From Enoplolaimus lenunculus (Eukaryota; Nematoda; Enoplea; Enoplida; Thoracostomopsidae): a stretch of 64,000 bases of DNA. Below are positions 54,002 to 64,000 of the stretch, piece after piece; positions within the stretch are counted from its first letter, which is position 1; every line of letters begins with the position of its first letter. A program made the translations under genes and the position numbers. The DNA lies in the NCBI GenBank assembly GCA_030248215.1, contig JASANG010003684.1, positions 124,001 through 188,000 of the forward strand. Direction: 5' to 3'. The notes beneath the pieces were generated by a model. It was given only the letters and a program-made list of their open reading frames with translations, was not told the origin of the DNA and searched no databases.

Positions 54002-56580
54002 ATTCCGGTTATTCCGCCTATGTTCGCCGGAAAATTGCGGGTCCGGGTTTTCGCTTCAAGAAATTTCGGGTTTTCACAACATATCATTCCGGATTCGGGT
54101 CCGGGTATTACAAAAATACCCGGATAAAATACTCAGAATAAAATTTAGTTTACTGAATAGTAATGCATCGTACCTAAAATAAGTAGACTGAATAATTGAT
54201 CATATAGTTGCACACCCAACAATTCGAATCAGTTCGTGTGCCATAATTTACAAAAACATAACGTCTAACTTCTCGCTCGCTTCGCTCGCGAAGTTATTTT
54301 TTAATTTTCGAAAAAATTTAGCTGCGGCGCTGCTGTTCAAAAGAAAACTTAAAGCCACGACCTCTCAACAGAGATCAAAATTATGCTTTAGTACTAAAAT
54401 TGCGTTCGGCTTCACACTCGCATGCTTTTTTCACTATCATGTATGGCGTGGCCCACCCCCGTCAGAAATTTCTGAATCCGCAACCATCAGTGAGTGTCTG
54501 CGTTTTGCTCTCAATATATAATCTATAAACAAACTACACTCTCTACCACACAACACTGCATCCAATCACATCCCATTCTATTTTCTTACAAAGTATAACA
54601 TAAACAAACTACACTCTCTACCACACAACGCTGCATCCCATCACATCCCATTCTATTTTCTTACTAGTATAACAATAAAACGCTAACTTGCTTTTTGCTG
54701 CAATTGATATATAAAAACATTAATACACTACCGATCCACGAATAATCAGCGTCTCACAACCCACTGTGGCTTGTCAGGCCCAAATGTAAAAAGCGAGCCC
54801 CATGCCGAAGACTCCAGGCACAATAAAGATCAAGATTTTGTTACGAGTTCATACTAGAATTACATTTGACTTCTCGCTCGCTCGGCTCGCAAGCAAATCG
54901 TTGTAGTCTTCCGAAATCAAAAATTTCTGATTAAGCCACTATTTCAACCCGCCGCTACAAAATTCGTTTCTAAATTAGCACTCAAGTGTTCGCTTCGATG
55001 ACGGAAGTAATCCGTTAAACATCCCAAACACAAGCAATTAACACTGCAAAGCATAACATATGCGCATAAACATCTCAAATATAACGCCATTTATCCGAGT
55101 TGTAGCCAGGATTTCAGCTGAGGGCACGAAACCTGACTTAAAAGCACTTTCCGAGCAAACATAGGGAGTCTTAGAGAAAAGTTTGACCTCAATGATCCAG
55201 TGGATTATTCTAAATCCTGTAAACGTGCCTTTTTTCCCTAGTTTCTCTCTTTGATGAATATCATATATCCAGCTCCCTCGTGTATACGCCGTTTGTATAT
55301 GTGTATAAAAATGTAAACTCAACGTCAAACAGCAACAATTTAGTCACAATATTTAATATATATATCGATAATGATACCGTCATCATTTGAACACCACAAA
55401 ATATTTTCAATATCAAGGAACGTACCGCATAAAACGGGGACGAATATATCTTGTTTCAAAAGTTGTTTAGACACACCAAAAAATCACTTTCAACAAACTT
55501 TAACACGGTTTAGAGAACAACCGTTTGCGTTTTGGAGGCTGAAAAAAATTTTTTGATGATAAACATTAAACGCTTTCGAACTGAACTATTGGCTACGCCG
55601 CGCTACTCAATATCACTGAAACTAGTCAAATCATAATACGTATATAGTACTTACGACCCCGTAAAAAGGCGTGTACACACACTTGAAAAGCTCAGAGAGT
55701 TTACAAAACGTACGGTATGTGTGTATCATATTACTTTTGTGTGCGTTGTTATGTTTGTGCGCTGTCTGCTACAAATTCGTTGTAGAATCATTTACTATTA
55801 ACACGAATACGCCAGCTGATCAACAGTATGACCACCAGCTAATAGTGTCCGTTAGCAACTACTGTCTTATTCCATTTGATGCTCGTCGGGTCACTCGAAA
55901 CAAAAACAACTTGCGCGGATAACCACAAATATGCAAGCCAGCATTCGAATAAAATTCTCAGCTCGTTTACTTCGATTCATAAACACTGGATTAGCCTGAA
56001 TAGCACCGATTGCACGATTTGACCGAATCTATTGTTAATTTGTCGACTTCGAGCTTTGTTACGTAACTAAGTAAGTAACTGTTTATTACTGGCATCGTCA
56101 GACAGCTCAACAGGTCGGATCAGGCTTGGTCTGCAATCATTCTCCTCCGGCTGATGAGGACAAAGCTTACTGAAATCCGATTGCCAGTTAGTTATACGCA
56201 TCGCACACCACTGGAATCATAGTTTTAAAAAAAGTTTCCCGCTAAATCGGAGTCTATGCCTTTATCCACGACTTGTTTCAATCAAGCCAAGCACTGAGTG
56301 TAACCAATAAAAGACTCAACTTTAAACGTGGGGGGAATATTTGGACGCGAACTCATTTTGATTCAGTAGTTACGAAGAAACAAGATTGGAAACGACAAAT
56401 TTACGCTATTATGTATACGTAAATTGAATACGTACATACCTACATCAGTAACGAAGATATCCTGCCTTAAAATGGATCAATAAAGTTTATCCCCGCCTCT
56501 TGCAGAAACATTAATTGATGCTAACAGACGTAAAATCAGTCACATTTTGCCAAAATTCATCTTTTTACTTCATGACACGG
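54002..56580. other. region without a supported gene
   Basis: It contains a 75-bp tandem duplication (listed separately) and two copies of CTTCTCGCTCGCT(T/C)GCTCGC (about 54270 and 54868) from a dispersed repeat. There is a fragment of the CCGAATCCG MITE near 55997-56050. No exons are recognised. Confidence 0.35.
54525..54664 (+). repeat. 75-bp tandem duplication
   Basis: Two units starting ATAAACAAACTACACTCTCT (54525 and 54600) differ at a few positions. Confidence 0.8.
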
Positions 56581-56939
56581 CAGGGTGGCACCAAATCTAC
56601 AATTTGACCGAATCCGAATCCATTGCTAATTTGCCGAATCCGAATCCGAATCTTGCATATTGCAAATTTCCGTTATATCTATAATTTGTTTCAGAATATC
56701 AACGCAATGCCAGCCGCAAAACTTATAAACGTTAATATAGTTCGTGCTTGAGCTCAGTTTTGAGATTTATGACCGGAAACCAAGATTTTTCATTAATATA
56801 ACAAGATATTTAAAATTTTATTGTTTAAAACTGAAAAACATAGTGCCGAACACTGTTGGATTCGGCTTATAGTTTTTCACAACCGAATCCAAATCCGAAT
56901 CAGAAGTTATTGCCGACTCCGAGCCTTTGCTGCCACCGT
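56581..56939 (+). mobile_element. hAT-like MITE with CCGAATCCG repeats, copy 2
   Basis: It begins CAGGGTGGCACCAAATC and ends GAGCCTTTGCTGCCACCG. Flanking TGACACGG and TCACACAG match at 6 of 8 bases. The middle follows 52622-53029, including TTTCAGAATATCAACGCAAT. Confidence 0.75.
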
Positions 56940-58317
56940 CACACAGTACCCTCCACCGATCCTAAAAAATGTTATTTTGTTCACTAACGGCTGCATGAAC
57001 ATACAACCACTTCCATTCCTACAATGTAAATGTTTGCCTGGTTCCATTGCACACCTTAACCCCGAGAATAACGATATATAATTAGTTCCGTTATGATGTG
57101 ACGATGCCGCCATACAATTCCCTTCCCCTGCCTAAACCCCAGAACCAGGGCTGGTGGTAGGCATAAATATAAAAACATCCTCACAAGTCCCAATTAATCG
57201 TATTTCAATAATAATCTATTTACATATACGTACTACTAATTTTAGCATTCAGTCACAATGCGTAGCAGCAACTATTTTCACCACAACGAGTTTAGTAAAT
57301 AAATAACCCTCTATCTTTAAAATCTAGACCGCAAAGAGTTTTCTTAAGAGTGCAGCAAAGAGCCAAGCATCGAACTTTTAAAACGAGAAGAGACACAAAA
57401 CGCAACGATACAACATACTCACACTGAAAGCAATGAAAAACGATAGAAAAACAATATGTGAATATGGGTCTGCAACAATCTCTTTTATGCCTCTTCTAAT
57501 AATTCGCTGTTGGTATCTTAGTTGTTGTGCACAAGCTCTATGCGCGACATTTGGCAGACAAATCAAAGGACATCCCTCTCATCCAGCGAGGCCAATCCCA
57601 CAACACAAATCAAAACAAACATTTTGTATTAAGATTTATTAGCAGTAATGATTTTAGCTTCTTGCTCGCCAGTTTTGTTTCTCCATCATATCTCGAACCG
57701 CCATTCCACCCATTTAAAAACATTGATGCGCGATACAGTCGACCGCAGCACCCTGTCAAAATTTTCACTCTTGCAATACCTCCTGCTCCAAAGAGTAACA
57801 AAAATCCACTTAAAAACTACACAAGAGTATACCGTTCGTTCCCTTGCCATCTATTGAACTATTTACGTATATTTATCCAGAAGAACACGTTGTTGTACAT
57901 ATTCTCTCTCTGTCGACAATGATGTGAAAATGTGCAAAATTGACGCCGCTTTATAATTCGTCGTTCCACATACACAACAATATTATAAACTATAAATACA
58001 AATTAAACCACCTTACAAACACAGTGAATGTTACACTGTTTATGTTCATCGGAAGAAATCTACGAAATACATAGTAGTTTACTGCTGCGCTTAAGTATAC
58101 AACAGTGTACCTTATCCGAAACATGACAAGATCAATCGTTGTTACCAAATCCATCTTTTGTTAAAGCTTGTAGAAACCTTATTATCTGACAATGCAATGG
58201 CCATGGGACAGGGGGTCTAAAACAAAGCTTCGCGAAGTGCTATCGGTTATCTGCATGCATAGGCTTAGGTTCAGCCTTGTTATTTGTTAGGAGGGACTAC
58301 ACAAGAACCCTTGGAAT
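56940..58317. other. region without a supported gene
   Basis: No splice-linked exons or repeat ends are supported. A CAGGGCTGGTGG at about 57148 might be another MITE end. Confidence 0.3.
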
Positions 58318-60345
58318 CAGGGTGCAACCGGAATTACAATTTACCGGAACCGGAATTTGTAAATTTTACCGGAACCGGAAAATGAAAAATGCATTTCACC
58401 GCAAATTTCATTTTAATCTTATTTTTTGCTCTATTATTTGTGAAATAACCTTAGTCGAACATAGGTATTTATTTTATTTGTTGTATTTTAGATTTTCATC
58501 ATCGACTGAAGTGAAATCCACCATCAATGGCTTATATTCGGAGTACAAGTGGCTTTCAAAAGAGATTCTTAAAAATTAGCAAAGTTAAGAAAACGGCCAA
58601 ATTATAATACCGGAATTTTAAATCCGCAAATTCGGGGTAAATCCCCCCCCACCACAAACGACCGGGCACCCAACCCGCCACTTCTCTCACTCTCACACCA
58701 CATTCTCCCTTTCGCCAGACACACACCCCACCCCCCCACACCCCCATTAAATAATTAATCTTTAAGTTCTAGATGGTTTTTTGTAAGTTTTGATTTTTTT
58801 TAATTGAGATGTCTCAAAAACAATCACATTATTAAACCGACTAAATTAGGATCGCAAAATTCCGCAGGACGCTTAATCTAACCTCATCCACTTAAAAAGA
58901 TTTTTTCTTTCTTGTTTAGTATTACTTATATTTAAATTCAATCCCCATACAGTTCAACTGCTTGGATATCCGTGCGCGCCCCAACAGTTTAAAATGCAGA
59001 TCATTATGTTTCAAAACAGTCAGAAATATGCAAGGTAATGCACAGAAAAATATAATAAAAAAAAAAAAAACGGAAAACTTTTTTACAAAAATATTTAAAA
59101 AAAAAAAAAAAAAGGAGAAGCGAAAAAAATAAAAAAAAAAATGAAACAACCAAAAACCAAACCCAAAAACAAAAAAAAACTAAAAAAACCGCTGCATGCA
59201 TTGTATCGTAACCAAGGTAAACACCAACCAGATGTAAATGTTTTAGCATAGCAGACTGAGGACAAATTAGTGCCTTAAAGCAATCAATTTTAAGAAACAC
59301 GTGAATATTAAAAGAACTTGGGTTTAGACATAGGGTATATGGCAAATTCGCAATAAATTAGTTTAAAGCCCTCATCTACATCTCTGGACTTATATACGAG
59401 CACCGGAGTAAAATTAACCCACGTATAATTAGCTAGATAGCTTTGAGTTTCAACATATATGTGTTTAGTAAACGCACTGCAATTCAAACAATTTCAAATT
59501 GATACCTTTACAATATTCAAAATTTAGGAAATAACTATGAATAAAATAAGGGAATGAAAGCTTTTGTAACAGGGTTAGAGGTCCAAAAGGGCACGACTAA
59601 ACTGAACAGTTATACAACATTACAATTAAACCGTATAGAATAACTTACTGAACTGGTGCTTTTTGACAACAGTTAACTCAGTGTAATTATCGTTAGTTCC
59701 GCGCAAAAAATTGTCGGTTCATCAAATTTATTAAAATTATATACTCTTGAAAACAAATAAACTTATGACAAATCTGCATAACAGATTGCTTATATACCTT
59801 AGAGAAAAGCAACTTTACTGCAGTGCAGGTAAATATAAACACCACTCGTGTGAAATTACGGCATCATACAAACAGCACGAAAATATAACATCCAGCAAGG
59901 TTCCATGGGAATTCCGATTCCGGCCAAAAATCCGCAATTTTCCTTCCGTCCGCATTCCTTCTTTTTTTTTTTTATTTTTATATAACCTATATTTTATTTG
60001 TTGTTTTTTAGTATTTTCATCTATCGACTGTAAGTGAAATCCACCATCAATGGCTTATACTTTTTTATAGATTTATTTGATTGAGCTCACAAGTTCCTGA
60101 ACCCGGCACCATCAACACCAACAGCGCACACACAACACTATACACCAATATAGTAAATAAAGATTAATACCGGCTTTCAAATTATAGATTCTTTTAAAAA
60201 ATGTAGCTTTAGTTGTTACTAGCAAAGTTAAGAAAACGGCCAAATTATAATACCGGAATTTTTAAATCCGGTAAAAATTTACCGGAACCGGAACCGGAAG
60301 GTGAAAAAATGCCGGAACCGGAACCGGAATTCCGGTTGCACCCTG
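58318..60345 (+). mobile_element. hAT-like MITE (CAGGGTGCAACCGG family) interrupted by about 1.6 kb
   Basis: The left part (58318-about 58625) and the right part (about 60218-60345) match the intact copy at 51117-51513. The perfect 8-bp duplication CTTGGAAT (58310-58317 and 60346-60353) shows that both belong to one insertion. Between them lie C-rich and A-rich low-complexity sequence and, at about 59898-60060, a second, degraded left half. Confidence 0.85.
58626..60217. other. insert inside the interrupted MITE
   Basis: It starts with C-rich sequence (about 58635-58745), then A-runs (59055-59190), then unremarkable AT-rich sequence, then a diverged left half of the same MITE. No ends or target duplication of an inserted transposon were found. 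Confidence 0.5.
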
Positions 60346-60353
60346 CTTGGAAT

Positions 60354-62661
60354 TTTATGAATCCATTAAGTATGCACCTACTAAACGCACACATTTATGC
60401 AAAGGTATTAGAAATAGTCTGACCCGTTCCAGTTTAACCCAAAAACCACGCATCTCTTAACGATGGCTAGCTTAATAGGTACGCTGGTAGATCCAAGCAG
60501 GGTGTACCTACGCTTAGGCCTACGCATCAGGGATGTAAAACAAAATTTAGCACATAAATTGCGTTTGGAGTCACGCACGTTTCGTTCGCAAAATTTTTCA
60601 ATGTTACATATCCCACAAAACCCGGTTAACAATTTCTAAATCCGCCACTGAATAAAAACGTATACGTGACAAATTAAGTTAATAAATACCGTGCCTAATG
60701 AATCTGATGCTAGCTCGCCATCCGGTAGCAGCCAATGTCTCTAAATCAATTTTATACACAACGAGGAGCAACAACTCGTACAGCAGCTAGCAGCCAAAAC
60801 TGAAATGACCTGCACAAACAATATCATTAAAATATCTTTCGCACTAATCAAAACCATCCAATAAAATGGCCAAACGGCGACTACTAGCAAGGAAAGAGAA
60901 TGAATATAAGCGATTTACAATATTCAACAACACCACTACTACTAGATACATAAGCAGCCGTCACATATAGAAAATGAGAAATGACGAGTTTTCCACCAAA
61001 TCTACACAACATACACACAACATAAAGACATAGCAATCACTTTATAGTAGTAGTTAAACGATGAAAATATGTAGGCACGCACCCCATGAACCACAGGCGT
61101 ATATAAGAGGACGGAAGGAGGGGATATATTTCGTTCCGAATATTTTCTAGACACTAGAATAATCACTTTTAACTGGTTTCAGAACAATCTTCTAAATCAT
61201 AGAGCTAAAATTTCTTTTACATTAAAATAATATTGCCGTGAACATAGCAGAGGGGGCAGTCTGTTGGAACGAAGCAAATAAACATTGTTCCGTCACATAT
61301 TTTTGAGCAGCTTATTGTTGTAACCCCCAGTTGGGTCTGTGGTCCTGTTCCTGCTCGAAACAACCGGGCACCGCTTACCATTTATATTTGTTGGCAAAAG
61401 CTCATTAATTCCACACCAGTTTGTAAGGTGAGAAGGGCTACAACAACAACAACAACAACAACCCAACCGCGAGTGCAAAACGGTTTCTTCTCGCATCACA
61501 GCCGGTCAAATATTATTACGGTTGCCCCCTGTGTCACGCATCAACATTGCACCCCTAAATTTTGATCAACAAGGGATTCTGCAAAGCAATAATTAGTGTT
61601 ATGACGCGTAAGTCAAATTTGACATGAATTAATTACTTTGAAGGGGGGGATACGTGATACATGATGCAGTGCCGAAATTACCGAAGAAACGAGTAAAAAG
61701 CAATTGTTATAGGTTTCGCTACATGGCTCGGTAAGATTTTTTAACATTTTTGCGTATGCCTACCGCAAACACCACATATGCCGAACGAGAGTTAACTGTT
61801 GACACATTGACGCTTGAACTGACCAAATGTCACTCGACTCACAGCTTCACAAGCTGGCGCGTCGAATGAAAAAAATTGCCTAAGTTTTTGACAAAATTAT
61901 TTCCGGGGGGGGGACACCTTCGGACCTTAAAAATCTAATTCTTCCAACAATGCAAATCTATGCGTGAAATGATCAGGGGAGGTCATCAGAAGCTCAAATA
62001 TTCTAAAACTTTGGAACTCCGGCCATTTTTGGCTAAACGACGGTTGTGTAGATAACGAAAAGGACCAGTGAATAATTTGGGGGTCTTCCGGAACTTTGCA
62101 ATAAGGGTCGTGGTGGGATTTGCCGACGAATTACAGCGGCGAAAGAGAATCTATGAGAATGAGGGAATTGTCGAGGGGTCGCAAGGTATAGTGAACGAAA
62201 GCTCACGAACGGAGCGAGAAGGCAACCATTTTTAAAATCACAACACTAATTTTTGCCTTCAAAAGGTCCGGGTACGAGCGACATATAGGTATGGAACTTT
62301 GAAAAGTCCTCTCGAGCAAAGCGAGCAACCCCTCAAACGTATTTTTCACATGAAAGGTATTCCCGTCTCAAACGAGCGTTAACTACGCTAAAAGCTGGCG
62401 CACCGATCGTTTTTCAATCCAATTCAAAGGCTTCTTAATTCTAGTAAATACTTCCTCGTCCCACTGGCGGATCCAGAAATCTCTGCTGGTGGGCAGAGGT
62501 GTAGCTAGGATTTCATTTCGGGAAGGTACCCCTCGTTTTTCAATGTTCTTTTTCTTGGGTACGCAGAAGTTTCAAGAAGGGATATATTATGACCTCATCG
62601 ATTCCTTTGCATCCTGGTGACGGTGCGCCAAGACCAGGACAGGCAAATTATACAATCGTGC
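60354..62661. other. region without a supported gene
   Basis: Apart from the SINE-like element at 61305 nothing is recognised. A GAACGAAAGCTCACGAACGG stretch (about 62194) resembles the dispersed CTCGCTCGC repeat seen elsewhere. Confidence 0.3.
61305..61465 (+). repeat. SINE-like element with CAA tail
   Basis: A body with CCAGTTGGGTCTGTGGTCCT and CTGCTCGAAACAACCGGGCA ends in AAGGGCTA and a run of CAA triplets (61441-61463). The tail suggests retroposition. No convincing A and B boxes were found, so the class is open. Confidence 0.4.
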
Positions 62662-62843
62662 GGCCCATGTAAAGATCAGGGGCGGAACGTTTTTCTGCGT
62701 GACTGCAATGGACTAAGCTTACTCTTTAGACTGTTTTTTGCTTAGCTTAGGCTTAGGCTTAGGAATATGCTCATTCTTACGCTTAGGCTTAGGCTTAGGA
62801 ATATGCTGATAATACTGTTCCGTCCCAGTTCTTTACATTGGCC
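62662..62843. mobile_element. MULE-like MITE with TTAGGC repeats
   Basis: The ends GGCCCATGTAAAGATCAGG and (complement) GGCCAATGTAAAGAACTGG are inverted. The flanks are the perfect 9-bp repeat CAATCGTGC (62653-62661 and 62844-62852). Inside, CTTAGGCTTAGGCTTAGG occurs twice. Confidence 0.82.
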
Positions 62844-63046
62844 CAATCGTGCAGAAAGCCTGCGGCCGGCAAAAAATCAAACGCAAATACTAAGTAGTGT
62901 TAGTACAAAACTTTGGTTGGGATCAATGTTGGTGAACAATGACATTCGTGACCTACCCTCATGCATCCGCCAGTGTCATCAGATATACACTCCCCATATG
63001 CCTTCGGCCTCAACAGCAAAGATAATATAATAATATGCACATGCAC

Positions 63047-63620
63047 CGTAGCCAGCTCACCTTGCTAGGGGAAGCTAACAAAATTTTCAGGAGGGACAAT
63101 GGCGGATCCATGGGGGGCACCCCGCCGTGCCCCCCCACCACCAGCATCTCAGCAAAAATTATATTGAGTGTCAATTGCTGTTCTGCGCTGTTCCGAAAAT
63201 AGCAGGCAGTTCTAACTCATTCAAAAACAGAAAAAGATGTTGCTGAAGCTGACTGGATTTTACTTTTTCAAAACTGAATTGTCTTCTGAATCCAAGCCTT
63301 AAAATTTGTGCCTGTTTGAAACCAAATCTGAATTTATGTTGCCACACTGTTGTTTAGATCTAAATTGCGTTGATGCGTTAGTTTTATTTGTGCTTCATCT
63401 CAGTTGAACGAACGTAAAGAAGTCAATTTTATGGCAATAGTTCGTGGTTTGTGTGTGGGTCAAAAATAAGTTTATTATCTATGAAATTTTGCCCCCCACC
63501 CATTGTGAGATCCTGAATCCGCCGCTGAGGAGGGACATTCAAGCGTTTTCAATGACTTACAAGCACCGTTGAAAATTTTCTAGAGTTGGCCAAAAGTTGC
63601 CCTTCCTTAGCTACGGACCC
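63047..63620 (-). mobile_element. hAT-like MITE with GGGCCCGTAGCC ends, copy 4, interrupted
   Basis: On the minus strand it begins at about 63620 (GGTCCGTAGCTAAGG) and ends near 63047 (CAAGGTGAGCTGGCTACGG). The element at 63097-63527 sits inside it. Confidence 0.75.
63097..63527 (-). mobile_element. hAT-like MITE with CAGTGGCGGATCC ends, copy 2
   Basis: On the minus strand it begins CAGCGGCGGATTCAGG and ends CCATGGATCCGCCATTG. The perfect 8-bp repeat AGGAGGGA flanks both sides (63089-63096 and 63528-63535). It is the same family as 47190-47593, inverted. Confidence 0.88.
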
Positions 63621-64000
63621 GAGTATACAAACAAGATTCGGCGTACACCAAACAAACAATCACCAAAATTACAACAATATGCAACAAAAATTATTCTGAA
63701 ATACATACACCAACGCACTACAACAACATTATTTAGTTGACACAACAGCATTTAATGGTGCATAGTTGTTGTGTAAAACAGTGTGTTTATACGCATGCTT
63801 TTTCTGTTCTCTCTCGTCTCTCTCTCTGCTGCAATCTCCATTGCTTTAAAATTGAAACCACTTAACATTTTCCATATAATTTCCGTTTTAATCGTATTCA
63901 CTTCAGTGATAAATTTCACCTCCATTGAATTTTGTGTTTAACGAACTTAACTACTACGTACGTACGTACTAGAAGTATAGCCGTACTGTGGATTAGTGAT
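63621..64000. other. window end without a supported gene
   Basis: It contains CT/TC-rich sequence (about 63805-63835) and an ACGTACGTACGTAC run near 63956. No gene is recognised. Confidence 0.35.

Noticed and set aside
57378-57566. Minus-strand frame considered as a BAH exon (KEIVADPYSHIVFLS)
   Set aside because: There is a good donor, but the similarity to RERE is too weak and phase does not fit the next candidate exon.
61293-61499. Minus-strand frame of 68 codons with poly-Cys
   Set aside because: It is a translation of a SINE-like repeat and its CAA tail.
1-64000. CRISPR array, operon or bacterial-type mobile system
   Set aside because: The sequence is eukaryotic, with introns and animal genes. 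None of the repeats has spacer-like regular spacing of unique sequence.

Overview
The window comes from an invertebrate animal nuclear genome. Genes are split by GT-AG introns, and the space between and inside them is packed with short non-autonomous DNA transposons, tRNA-derived repeats and one LINE. I cannot name the species. An atrophin/RERE gene and a UCKL1 gene point to a metazoan, and the Tx1-like LINE would fit many marine invertebrates.

Three host genes can be supported. (1) 1808-12115, plus strand: a 14-exon gene for a nucleolin-like RNA-binding protein of about 818 residues, with an N-terminal RGG region, long acidic Asp/Glu stretches, a Gln-rich linker, two RRMs and an acidic tail. 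(2) 14241-16205, plus strand: an intronless 654-codon uridine-cytidine kinase-like 1 (UCKL1) gene, with a uridine kinase domain fused to a UPRT-like domain. (3) 48416-26331, minus strand: at least 19 exons of an atrophin/RERE-type transcriptional co-regulator with ELM2, SANT and GATA-type zinc-finger domains, then a very long low-complexity C-terminal half. That half has two large polyglutamine tracts, a conserved 'CARTDL' block and a His-rich block. All adjoining exons keep phase. The expected N-terminal BAH domain was not found and may lie beyond the window or in diverged exons.

Layout: 1-1.8 kb, two tRNA-Arg-derived SINEs in opposite orientation; 1.8-12.1 kb, the nucleolin-like gene with TIR elements in its introns; 12.2-13.7 kb, a TA-flanked mariner-like MITE and two TTAA-flanked piggyBac-like MITEs with a tRNA-like core; 14.2-16.2 kb, UCKL1; 16.9-20.1 kb, a fold-back element, a complex direct/inverted duplication and a degenerate minisatellite; 20.5-24.3 kb, a decayed Tx1-like LINE with an inverted duplicate of its 3' part; 24.3-26.3 kb, mostly unannotated with two hAT-like MITEs; 26.3-48.4 kb, the atrophin gene; 48.4-64 kb, upstream or first-intron sequence rich in MITEs.

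The clearest pattern is the MITE load. At least six TIR families begin with CAGGG- or CAGTGG-like ends and have 8-bp target duplications (hAT type). One family has 9-bp duplications, one TTAA and one TA. Several copies are nested, which orders their ages. One MITE end seems to supply the splice acceptor of an atrophin exon. No new enzymatic or defence system was recognised. The most unusual items are the piggyBac-like MITE with an internal tRNA-like sequence and the MITE-derived splice acceptor.
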